Shown in pieces: positions 11,167 to 22,165 of a stretch of 64,000 bases of DNA; position 1 is the first letter of the stretch; every line of letters starts with the position of its first letter. The stretch covers positions 52,980,570 to 53,044,569 of the forward strand of contig NC_085046.1 in assembly GCF_963662255.1 (NCBI RefSeq), in the 5' to 3' direction. Source of the DNA: Cinclus cinclus. Lineage: Eukaryota; Chordata; Aves; Passeriformes; Cinclidae. The notes under the pieces are model-generated. The model searched no databases. It saw nothing but the letters and a program-made list of their open reading frames with translations, and was not told the DNA's origin. The translations under genes were made by a program, and so were the position numbers.

Positions 11167-11458
11167 CCGTGTTCTGGGGATGGAGTGACCTATTTCATGC
11201 CTCGCCAAGGAAGCAGCCGCCCTCCCTCCGAGCTGTCCCAGCTGGCTGAGACGTGATAGACCAACACAGTTACTCATGGGTGGGAGGCCCATGTGAGTCA
11301 TGCTTCCCTTCGCCCCACATGCAGGGCGGCTGCAGCAGGATAGCGGGGAGCAGACAGAGAGCGGGACTGCACCCCGCGCACGGCCACGCATGGCAGCCGC
11401 ACAGTTGGGCCCAGGCGGGAGCAAGAAGCGGTGGGTAGATCAGATGGCGATGAACCGT
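11167..11458. promoter_or_regulatory. CpG-rich patch, candidate cis-regulatory element
   Basis: By eye this roughly 290-bp segment holds about 18 CpG dinucleotides, with a dense stretch around CCGCGCACGGCCACGC. The flanking kilobases contain very few. It includes an imperfect hairpin (ACTCATGGG at 11272-11280, near-complement CCCATGTGAGT ending about 11298) with AP-1-like TGAGTCA sequence. It is 3 kb downstream of the GLI3 polyadenylation signal. A small CpG island, an enhancer or an unannotated first exon are all possible. No TATA box or splice-supported exon is evident. Confidence 0.4.
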
Positions 11459-12909
11459 AAACAGGATTGTTTCCCATCGGCTGCCTGAGCTGCTCCAGCC
11501 TTTGCCAGCAGCACTAGGATGGCTGTCAGGTCTGCAAGGCGGTCTCTAAGCCACCCTGCTCTGCAGAAAAACATTACTAATGTTCCCACGACCGGAGCAA
11601 GAGAGAAGAGACAAATAACTTGGACAGCAACATGAAACAGTGGCAAAAATCTGGAAGACAGAGGAGGAGAGAGGAAAAAAACAAGAGGGTGGAAAGCTCT
11701 ATAATGACTGAAAGAGCCCCAGATGGATACAAACTGAGAAAAGGCCAGAGACAGAAATAGTAGCACTAATTAGCTGAGCTGAACGACCCCACTCCTGCTG
11801 TACCTGAGCATCCTCCGCTGTCCTCAGAGCCCTGACGCTGCCAGCCCTGGGAGAGGAGGAGTGGGAACAGGGAGCTGCTCAGACCTGGATGAACAGAAGC
11901 AATGAAGTTCCTATAGCAACACTTAGTGAAAAATCCCAAAGCAGAGACACCTATGGAGCTGGGTAGAAAAAGGAATGTGGCTCCAGGCAGTATCCCCTGA
12001 GGGAGAATCATGAGATTCTCCTGCTGCACCTTTGCTGCTTGAAGACTTCCCATTTCCGTTATATGAAGTCTCCCAAGACACGGGAAATGTTCACTTTGCC
12101 TATTTTTCCTTGAGGCAGTTTTGTTTTGAAGTCCTACAGCATATCCCACAGTGCCAAGGAATTGTGGCAATGTTTTCACTGGCAATTTTTTTTTTATCTG
12201 GAAGGCTTTTGCTGGGAAAGGGCAGATATATCTCATCACTGTTACTGCTGACCACTTCAGCCTCCAGTCAACTGTTTTCAGTGAGCTCCTTCAACTTTGT
12301 CTGTGGGACCCCATGGCATGGCATTGCTTAAATATGGTTTTTTTGGATGGAGCTTCAAAGAAGAAAAAATGGTCTGCATCATCCTGCTTCAGCAGCTGAA
12401 CTTGAGCTCTCATCAGAAATTTACAGATGTAAAAGAGGGATAAAAACCCCCAAGTCATACGTTTTGTGAAAGCAGCCATCAGGCACTGAACCCTCAAGAG
12501 TTGTGTAGTTCAGTGGCAAAGGCCCCAGTTACCATGATGAGGCTGGGGGCTGGGGGCTTGTGCAGCAGAAGCCAAGGGCTGCAGGGCTGCCATAAGTGGC
12601 AAAGTGTGTTGCAGCACATGTGGGCACTGGGCTTTGTTCCCTTCCAGCAACAGTAAATCCAGCTGCCCTTTGCAGCCATCCAGAGAGGAGCAGTGTGGTT
12701 TGTCCCTCAGGGCTGCTGTCTCCACATCACCTTTGGAGTAGGCAAGATCCTGCTGCTGATCCAGCTGGCAAGAACTCTCCTTTGGACACCATTAGTAGGA
12801 CACACCATGCCATGCTTGTTTTTTTGTTGTAGGGAATTAAAGGAATTCGTGTCACTTCGAAGTTTGCGGTGCAGTGTCCCAGTCCAGGCCCACAAGGACA
12901 GTGGGCTGG

Positions 12910-12960
12910 CACAGAGTGAGCAAGCCCAGTGGCACAGAGTGAGCAAGCCCAGTGGCACAG
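12910..12960. repeat. Perfect 23-bp tandem duplication
   Basis: The unit CACAGAGTGAGCAAGCCCAG plus TGG occurs twice, at 12910-12932 and 12933-12955, with no mismatch. A third partial copy (CACAG) follows at 12956-12960. Identity of the copies suggests a recent duplication. Confidence 0.95.
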
Positions 12961-15900
12961 CTCCTACACCTGCCCTGTGTCCAGTCCTTCCCTTGCCTTG
13001 GATGCCTCTCCCTGCCCTTTCCTCCTCTTCTCAAGGCTGGGCTGTAGCATAGGGGAAAACCAAAAATGCTGCATGCTATTTTTTTTCTCTCTTGGCTAGT
13101 CTCTTGGAGATTGCTGCTGTTTTCTCCCAATTATAGAAAATGCTTGAAGCTGTGCAGAGGCTTAGCCACACAAGGAGGCAGTCAGGGAGGCAGCAATGCC
13201 TTTCTTAGCTCTGTGGAGTGCAGTCTTGAACCACTGTAGCACTTCTTGCTTACCCTTATACCCTGAGACCTCTTAGGTTTCAATATTAGGTTTCAATTGC
13301 TCTTCACCTGAGCTCTGCTTGGCATGGGCAGCTGGAAAGTGCCGGGCTCCAGTTTAGCTGGAGCATTAGCAGAGAAAGGGGAAGCTGGAGCATCAGCCAG
13401 CAAAATATAACAGGGAATCCTCTTGCCCCCATCTCTGCTGATGCTAAAGCCAGGGCCTGGCTTTCCTGTTTGAAACTGGACTGGGGACTGGGGTTGCCTG
13501 CTCCAGGGTTGGCTCTGCCTTTAGCAGCTCCCATAGTTTCAGAGGCCTGTGGGCCAAGCTTTGCTTAGAAGCTCTGGTGCAAAGAGCCCCATTCTGTAGA
13601 AAGCCCAGGAGAATACAAAATCCCCTTGGACTTTTTATTGTGGAGGAGGAGCTGGTCAAAACCAAAATCAACAGTCCTGAAGCAAATAGTGCAGGCTTTG
13701 ATCTACCCAGTTAAATATGAGCCCTGGTGAACTAGATCCCCCTCTCTTTGTGCATGTTCTCAAACAAAGTATTTTGCTTCAAGAGAACAGGCTGCAGACT
13801 GGCAGGCTTTCTCTTCTCCTGTCCTACACCAGATGATGAATTTTATGACAACATTGTCCTTACTTAAGTCATCCATGCTTGGCTGGCCTTGTGCTAAACT
13901 TAAAAATGGAGAGCTTCAAAATCCCAAATGTTGTTCCCAGTGTGCCCTAGATAGTGGCATTGCTTAGATTTTCTGGTGCCACTGTGTTTGCTGAGCGTAA
14001 GTATTTGGTCAGTCTTTGAGCTGGTAAGTGCTGGTCCACTGCAATGAAAACATCAGATTTAGAGGAAGAAAAACAAAGGAAACAGACAGAATTTAGTAAT
14101 TTTAGAGACAAAACTCAGCAAAAATGGAGCCAGCCCATTTTCAAACTGGGGGTGTCCTTGAAAGCTGTAGCCACATATGACCATCTCAGGGCTGGCTCCA
14201 AGGCCAGATCTTCCTCCTCTGCCTGGGGACCATTTCATGATTTTTGCCATACAGGAGGGCTCTAGAAAGCACATCTGAAGCCCTCAGGACTTGAGCATCA
14301 CCACTGGTACAAGGAAAGCTGGACCTTGGTGCCTGGCTTTCAGGTCCTTCCCAAGGCAGCACAGCTGGGACAGGAAGCTGACCTGTACCACCTTGACCCT
14401 GGGTCTGGAAAACCCCAAATCCAGCTTAGGTCAGGGGGAATAAAAGAAAAACCTGCCCAAAAGGCAAGCAAATGACAAAAGTGAAACAACGATCCACTTG
14501 CTTACCAGGAAAATCCCCCAGCTGCTGCGTGGGCCGTGTGGGAGCACAGCTCCATGACTGCTGGGAAGTTGGGGCCCTTTGGGACAGCTGTGGGAGCCAG
14601 GGGCATGGCAGTGATGGTGTCCAAGGAGCACATGTCCTGCACAGCCCAGCCTACCCAACCAGCTGCCATCCCTATGAGTTAAAGTAAGTGAAGTTCTGGG
14701 GTACCTGTGCAGAACCCCTGTGTGGGAATCAGCCACAGGGTTTGAGAGCAGGAGGGAAGGAGTTTGCCTTGGCCCCATCCTTCCACCCAGAAGTGGGGCT
14801 GGGTGCCTGGTCTACACTGCAGTACTGCTCACTGTGCTGTCACATCTTGCTCAGTCTCACATGCCTCCTTGGTTCCATCACACTTTGGCTTTCTAGGTTT
14901 TAATAATCCTCTTCCAGTATTTGGTGCTCACCTTCAAGAACTCAACAGTGACCCTGTCTGCCCTGGATGTGTGCTTTTTCCTGGGCTGCAGCTCACATGG
15001 TTGGAAGCAGTGGGGCAAGAACCATCGTTGTGCCCGAGTCCCGAGGCTGTAGCAGCAGTCCAGTGTCGCCAGGCTGTGGGAATCATGGCTCCTGATGCTG
15101 ACCTGCTCTGTAGCCAGACTGTTATGCCAGCCTGGCTGCAGAGACATCCCACTGTGGGTATGCCATTCCCATCCATGGGCTCTGCTGGGACTGCTGTCCC
15201 CCTGTGAAGGGAGAACCTTAATGGACTGGCTGGGGCTGAATTCAGGGTAGGGATGAACTTCTCGCCCCTACCCTGGACTGGCTTCTGGCCTGCAGCCAAG
15301 ACATGGAGCTATCACTGTCAAGGCTTCAGCTGCATGCTCCTCTCCAGGTTCCATCACCACTTTCCTGCCTTTGTTTTTAGATGGTCCAACACCAGGCAGA
15401 GTAAATCCCACTGGAGCATGGAAAAAGGTGGTGCAGAAATCTGTCTGGGGAACACGTGAGATTTTGCCCTGTCATCACCCTTCCTCCCTGGAAGCATCCA
15501 AACAAGTGAATGAGGCATCCCAATCAAGCCCCCTGCTGCCTTTCAGTAGCAGGAACAGCAGTGACTCTGCCGCCAAGATTAATTTGGCAGCCATGTAGCA
15601 GATTTTTGCATATGCTCTAAACAGTATTTGGATGGCAAGTAAGGACAAATGCAGCTTTGCCCTTGAAAGCAAACTACCTAAGCTGGCTGCTGGCACAGGT
15701 AATTAATAGCAGCTGCTTTACATAAAGCAGCAGGAGGAGCAGTCAATTTTCCACAGCTCCTGAACTAGCCCAGTGGTGGCACTGGCATTGGGACAGAGGG
15801 CCCACGGCTGGAGGACCAGCACTACTCAGAGCAGTGCCCACAGCACAATTTGCAGCCTCTTGCTGAGCTGCACAGTGCTGCCCTCAAAGACAAACCACCA

Positions 15901-18900
15901 GCCATGGCCAGCTCAGCTTGGGAAGGCTGATGGGCTGGCAGCCCAAAGCACTGTGGAGTTTTCCATGGTCAGTAATTGTGTTGGCATGGCCAGAAGCTGC
16001 TATTATTAGATGGCATATGAATCACTGGCACGACTGGAATTAGCAGCCTCAGCCTGAGCCGAGCTGGACACTTATTGGAAAAGCCTCATTGAAGCCCAGC
16101 CAAGAAACAAAAGTGGCTCAGAGAAATCGCTTGCCCAATGCCCACTTCAGCCCTGGCTGCCGCCTCTTCCAGCTGAGAGGGAAGTACCAGCTCTGGGGGT
16201 TTCCCATGGCCCTGATGGTGTGACAGAGGAAAGGAAGGATCAGGAAAACTACATCCCTGTTCATGCACTACCAACCCCATGCAAAATATATCAAGGGAAG
16301 AAAATCTTTGGGGGATACAATCTTAAATCATGATCTGATGGGGTTGGTTAAAAGGTCACAGCCTGACAAAAGGTACAGGGGAAGGGCTTACAGCTGCCAT
16401 CCCTGGCCTGGTCTGCTGCAAAGCAACATCAGCCTGCAAAACAACCAGCTGCTGAGCACAGTAATAGGGCTCTGTGGCTGTAGGGCCCAAACTGGCAGAT
16501 TACTGGGAACTCACTGGGTGCAGAGTAAAGGAAAGAAAAGAGGGAGCTGGAAACACATTTGCTTTTCTGGATTCGAAAACACTGACGCCCTTTGATTCCT
16601 GTTTTGACTCATTTAAGCCTGGAACTGCAATAAGACAGCCCAGTAAGTAACAAAACTTGTAGGAATTGCAGCTGCTAAAGTTTTCCTTCAGGTCTTGTCA
16701 CTAGTCATTCTGCCCATGTTGTTCCTCATTTACTTTTTTGCCAACAAGATAAAGTCCAGTCCCTGTGTTCTCTTGTATGGTTGTGAATCAAATGCATCGG
16801 CAATTAAGTTCAGTCACCAGAGCTGCGTGGTGATATTTGCTTCACCCTGAGCTTCTCCTACCAAAATTAAAATTACACATGATTATGTCATCTTTTCACA
16901 GAACATGAAATAGAATTTCATATGCATTGCAAAGTCACACCAAGGCACACTGTGAAGAGTGGCAGAATACACACCATTTCTTATAGCCTAACAAAGGAGC
17001 TTTTATTTAATAATGAACTATTACAGCACAGCACAAAGATTTGCTTTGTTCAGTGCCTAGAAATTGTTTGCAGATTTTTCCAGCCACCGGGAGTTGACAG
17101 TTCACTTAGGAAATCAATTCTTAAAGCTAGAGAGTCTACATGCCTGTTTGGCTCTTGGAGTACTGCAAGCCCAGAGCTCCACAGGTTCCAGCTCTCTTTT
17201 TCCATGGACTGAAACAGTGAAACATGTTTGGATATATTTCTTGGTGGAGGAGGCAAATCCCTGGTTTCAGCTGTTTCTCCCTCATCACCTTCAGGAAAGC
17301 TTAAAGCTTTTTATCCCTACTGCTGAAAACAAGGGATGAGAAGATGAATCTCGCAGCAAAATTGTAGAAGCTTCAGTGTGAGGCAAACAGATCGCATGGG
17401 TGCCACAGAGGCTGTGTGGGGTGGATTCTTAGATCTTGAAGCAAAAACTAAAGATATCCATATCCATATGAGTAGAGTTGATAGATAGAAAATATGGTGC
17501 ACTAGGACTGCACTAGGTGTACTAGGATCCACTGCAGTGAGGAAAGGTTTCCTGCAGAGCTCGGCACTGCCAGGAAAGAACTGGGATTTTTCTCCTCTTC
17601 CAATCTCTTCCTCTACTTCTATTAAGGCATTAGTACCAATGCAATCATAGGATGTAGGCACACAGGATCCCTGGTAAACCCATCACATACATTAGCATCC
17701 TTGGTGAGGGAGGTGATCTGGGGCAGCTTGTTTCAATCCTACAGAGCAACAAGCACACAAAACACACACCCAGTGTGTTAATGAATGAGAAGCAAAGATG
17801 ACTCTTTGTCCCAGAGAGGGATTGTGGTTGGTGGGAGGGAACAGGAACTGGCACACACCCAGGCTGTACAGGCAGCCACTCTACCATGGGAGTAATGCAA
17901 CTACCAGGCTATTTTCTCATCCTGCACCTTTAACCATTTTATTTATACCCAGTGAGCTTCTTGTAGAATGGTGAAGGAGCAGGAGCTTGTGTGCTTGGCC
18001 CTTTAATTCCACGTGAGGGCACTTAATGAACCTATCTCTCCTTACTTACCAGTCAGCTTTCCCAGAAATATCAAACCACAGAGCAAGGAGCTGCCTTGAT
18101 ACTAAATCCTTTCTCAGGTTTAATGGCACCAGAATCACAGTTCTGCCTGTCAGCTAAAGAAAGGCAACCTCTGAAAAGTCCCAGCACAAATTGTCCTTGA
18201 GGATCTTGCTGAGACTGAGAAGCCTAAGTCCTGAGTTCTGGAGAGGTACCAAATTCTCTAACGTCAGCTTCTGAAGACTTCCTCTTTTTTGGTCTTTCCA
18301 AAGTACATCATGTGCAGGTGCAAATATATACATATGCACACATGTTTATTTGTTCGTCTATTTTTAAGCAAATTAACTCACTTTTCTGATTTTTTTTCTG
18401 GGAGGGAAACTATAATCTCCTAAAGCACCAGGCCCCCTCTGTCAGCCAACAACCTACAGCAGGGAGTTGGAAACTTGGCATTTGGCCCATGCATGAGCTG
18501 CAGGTTAGCACTAAGCAGAACCAGTTACAGCAGATCTGAAAAGCCTCATGTCTCATCTGCACTCTGCTTTGTTCTTCCAGGTGCTGCCATAACTCCTGCA
18601 CGTCACCTCTGGTGAATGTAAAAACAGTGTTAGTAAATAGCCTTGTTGCATATTGGGATGCAGTGGCAAGGAACTTCACAAATGCATTGTCCTGTGACAT
18701 CACTTAAACTTTTGTTTGTCTTTCAATGGTGAGAAAGGAAAAGAAAAGAGTGGGAGGGGAAATTGACTTGAAGCAGCTCTGTCTAACCATTTATTTACCT
18801 TGTGTGCATGCCTCACACTCTTACTCATGGGTTACAACCATGGATGCACATAAGGTCTTGAAGGTCCTCAGCACAAATCCCTCAAGAGAGGAGCTGGTTC

Positions 18901-20677
18901 ATGACATGTTCAAAAGCATTACAGTTTCATCACTTTTCTCATCAGATAACATAACTTCATTGCTGCTTCTGGCAAGCTCTGCACTTCCTTTCCCTATGCA
19001 TCCCTGAAGCACACGTTGCATGGGAAATGCTCCTCTGTTTTGACACACTGCTCAGCACAAAAGCAGGCATCCGGGAAAAGGACACAGCAAGCTGAGCCAG
19101 CACCCCCTGATGCTTCACAGGGATCTGAAGATAGGCCTGCGGTACTGAAGTTGGGAAAGGAGAAGTGGGAAGAAAAGAGGGGCTGGGAGTAGAGAAGTAA
19201 CTGGTCACAAAGCAAGTTGAAGTGGTGTCAGGAGTGCAGTAACTTTTGCCCGCAAACAGAAAAGCAGAGGTACCTGATCTGGTTCAAAATAAACAGTCTT
19301 GGCACTAGGGTGACATGCCATGGTGATTTTTATAGTCATTTTTCTTAGGCCATTTCCTCTCCAGTACTGCACTCCTTGCATCCTCTCCCACAGTGAAATA
19401 AGCTGTGGGTGAGACAATTTACCCCACTCTGCTGTGGTTACTCAGCATTTGCTGGCAATGCCCTCATCACAGCTTGGCCCTTTGGTCCCAGATCAAATCA
19501 TCTGGTTTGGACACCAGATAAAGGATGAGCTTTGTCTGACTTTACAGACCTACACATGGACCCTTCATTGCAGTTCCTTTGAAAAGCAAAGATGAGAAAT
19601 AGGCATGATTCTCCTGACCTGTTCTAGACACCGAAATGAGGAGGGCTGACTCGTAGCTGTGCCTATGCTTCCCCATATTGTCCTTCATAAAGGGAGCCTA
19701 ATGTGACTAGCTCAGATGGAGGCCTCTGTGTTTAGTCAGATGAATCCCACCCCAAGTGATGGCAGCTGCTGGAGGAATGTGAGCTTTCCCATAATTGCTT
19801 TCCTTCCTTCCCCATAGTTTTGGGGCAGAGAGAATTATTTGAGCTGATAAGTCCTTGAAGGATTCCTTGAAATTTACGCCAAATCTACTCAGAGGGATGT
19901 GTGTCTTCTTCCACCAGGCCTGAACACAGTTCTGTGGGGGTTCCAGGCAATAGGGCATTCAGAGGGCAACACAACAGTGGCGTTATCACACACTCTGCTA
20001 GCAGGCAGCCTTAAAATGGAAAAAGCAAAGACAGTAACAGAAGGAGCATCCAAGACATCTCCTGGGTTTGGACAGCTACTAAATTGGCCACATCCCAAGA
20101 GAAACAACTTCCACTTTCTCCCCTGGCTCCTACCCTTACCTCTGCCTTCCTCTTTTCCTTCTGCTTTCTTCAGTCATCTCCCTCGTGAACAGAAACTTTT
20201 GGGAGGAACTTATTTCCTTGCACCTGTTTCTGCTGTGATGTAACTGTGGTAATAACCACTGTCAGACACATTTCTTGGGATTTTTTGGGGTTTTTTTGTG
20301 CATCTTATTGCACTTTGGTTATATTTAGAGATGGGCTCAAATCAGAGCTGTGCAAGAGGCACAGTCCCATGGTTTGGGAAAATCTAAAGCAAGAGTCAGA
20401 CCCCTTCATCTCAGCTGGTCTTCCTCTTACTAAAGTGCAGATCCAAAGCCCAAGATCAAGCTGGAGAAGTTCAAATGCAGGTTGCAGTGCAAACTGTAGG
20501 TGATGCCAGTCTGTGGTTGTGGTGGGATGAAGCAATGTGCAAAGACTTAAATTCTGCCTTAGCATGTGCTTTCTGCACTCCTTGACGGAAAAAGAGCAAT
20601 TAAGGAAGGCTGAGAAAGCCAACTGCTGCCTTGCCTTCCAGAAGCAGGAAATGACACAACAGAGATCAAAGACAGTA

Positions 20678-20731
20678 TCAATAATAATAATTATGGTGAT
20701 GATGATGACAGTTAAGATGATGATAATAATA
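20678..20731. repeat. Trinucleotide-rich tract (ATA/GAT)n
   Basis: Runs of AATAAT, then GATGATGATGA, GATGATGAT and AATAATATA make an impure triplet microsatellite of about 54 bases. Confidence 0.85.
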
Positions 20732-21110
20732 TAATCTCTCTCCATGTATTTTAAGATCTCATGGCCTTTATTTGCAGAGGAAACTGTGTATTTGAACCTG
20801 TTTGATATGACCTGGTGCTTTCTACAAAATCGTATTTTGACCCCCAGCTCTCACAGTTCAAATTGAACCTGTTGTGAACAACTCGAAAGAGCTCCTGTGC
20901 TGCTCAGGGCAGTCAGCAACACCTGCACTGAGCCTGAAGGCTTCAGACAGACCAAGACACCACAGTTCTCTGGAAGCAAAGCTGCTTGGTGCCACATATA
21001 AAGACTAGAAATCTCTAGAAGGGGAGCTGGCTCATGCAGTGTTACCAAGTGAAATTGTCAGTTTATTCTGAGGCAGGGCAATGCTCAGCAAATCCTCACA
21101 GAAGTGGCAG

Positions 21111-21146
21111 CCACAGGCAGAGCCATAGGCAGAACCATAGGCAGGT
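21111..21146. repeat. 12-bp imperfect tandem repeat, three units
   Basis: Units are CCACAGGCAGAG, CCATAGGCAGAA and CCATAGGCAGGT, starting at 21111, 21123 and 21135. They differ at two or three positions each. Confidence 0.9.
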
Positions 21147-21473
21147 CCCAAGGGGAGAGAAATGTACTGCATCATGTCACAGCTCCAAAGCATTTGCCCC
21201 ATCTATGTCCACTGCTTCCAGAGATACCAAACAACACAGTACCTGTGGCCCAAACCCTTAAAGCTGAAGGGTGGGCACCATCATTGTCTTAGTGCAGAGC
21301 TGCACCAATGAGAAAACTGAGGGAAATGTAGGTTTATTTTTCACCACCCTGAGAGAAAGCAACTGGAATAGGAACTGAGAGATGATAATTCCAATCAAAT
21401 TGGAATAATTATTATTGGAACACTAATGCTGAAGAATTTCTGAGTTTCTGTCCTGCAGCGGATTCAGACATGT

Positions 21474-21544
21474 CTGTAAAGGTAAACTCCCTTACAGGTT
21501 ATTTTACCATCTGTAAAGGCAACCTCCTGAGGTGATTTTACCAT
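21474..21544. repeat. Imperfect tandem duplication, 37 + 34 bp
   Basis: Copy 1 (21474-21510) and copy 2 (21511-21544) both start CTGTAAAGG and end GATTTTACCAT or TATTTTACCAT. Their middles differ by substitutions and a 3-bp length change, so this duplication is older than the perfect ones elsewhere in the window. Confidence 0.85.
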
Positions 21545-22044
21545 CTCTTGCCTGTCCAGCATTACCCACCAGCAGGAAGGAGGGTTTCATGTCAAAGATG
21601 AATTAGAGTAAGTTCAATGGTCCCTCACTTCACTGCTGTGATCCAGCATTACAAAGTCATAACAAACCTTGTCATAGAAGAGTTGACTCTATGGCACACT
21701 TTAACCCTTATAAAAGCTTATATATTCCCAGCCTATTCCCACAGCATTCCAGTGACCTTGCAGGAATTCCCACCCACTGTATCAGTAGTCCTCCACAGTG
21801 TTTCCTCTTTCTCACTGAGGTGTGGACATGATGAGATCACCACCTGGTGCTGCAGCCCAGGGATGCTCCTGCCAATGCTTCCACCATCCCCAAGTCCTAT
21901 TATTTGCTTCCAGGTTCCCAGAATCAGCTGAGCTCTCTTAGCTCCATTGAACCAGCAGCTATTGTGGAGGAAGTTACCACAATGACCCCATAATCCTGTT
22001 TTCGAAGGTAGAGTCTCCTTTCCTGTAGGTACAGCCTGAACTTT

Positions 22045-22165
22045 TTTTCCCAGATGTATTACTTTTCGTTTAGCTAAATTAAAACACATTTTCTTGGATT
22101 GTGACCATTCAGCCAGCAATTCCGATCCCTCTGTAACTGTAAACTATCCTTGCCATTATTTTACT
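22045..22165 (-). mobile_element. Old CR1/L3-type LINE fragment, antisense
   Basis: The + strand reads CCCAGATGTATTAC, then AAATTAAAACACATTTT, a GGATTGTGACCATT-like block and CAATTCCGATCCCTCTGTAA. Block by block this resembles the antisense of the CR1/L3 reverse-transcriptase C-terminal region found across amniotes. It is decayed with no intact frame. The boundaries are approximate and the assignment rests on remembered consensus order. Confidence 0.55.

Larger units (their letters stand above)
11459..22044. other. Intergenic sequence, moderately GC-rich to about 16.6 kb
   Basis: I recognise no exon or RNA gene. The segment holds three small tandem duplications (12910-12960, 21111-21146, 21474-21544) and a trinucleotide tract (20678-20731). 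Open frames of up to 157 codons (e.g. 11766-12239 minus) have no recognisable domains and are overlapped by frames on the other strand. Confidence 0.6.

Noticed and set aside
11766..12239. 157-codon minus-strand open frame
   Set aside because: No domain, no splice context and overlapping plus-strand frames. This length is expected by chance in a 64-kb window.
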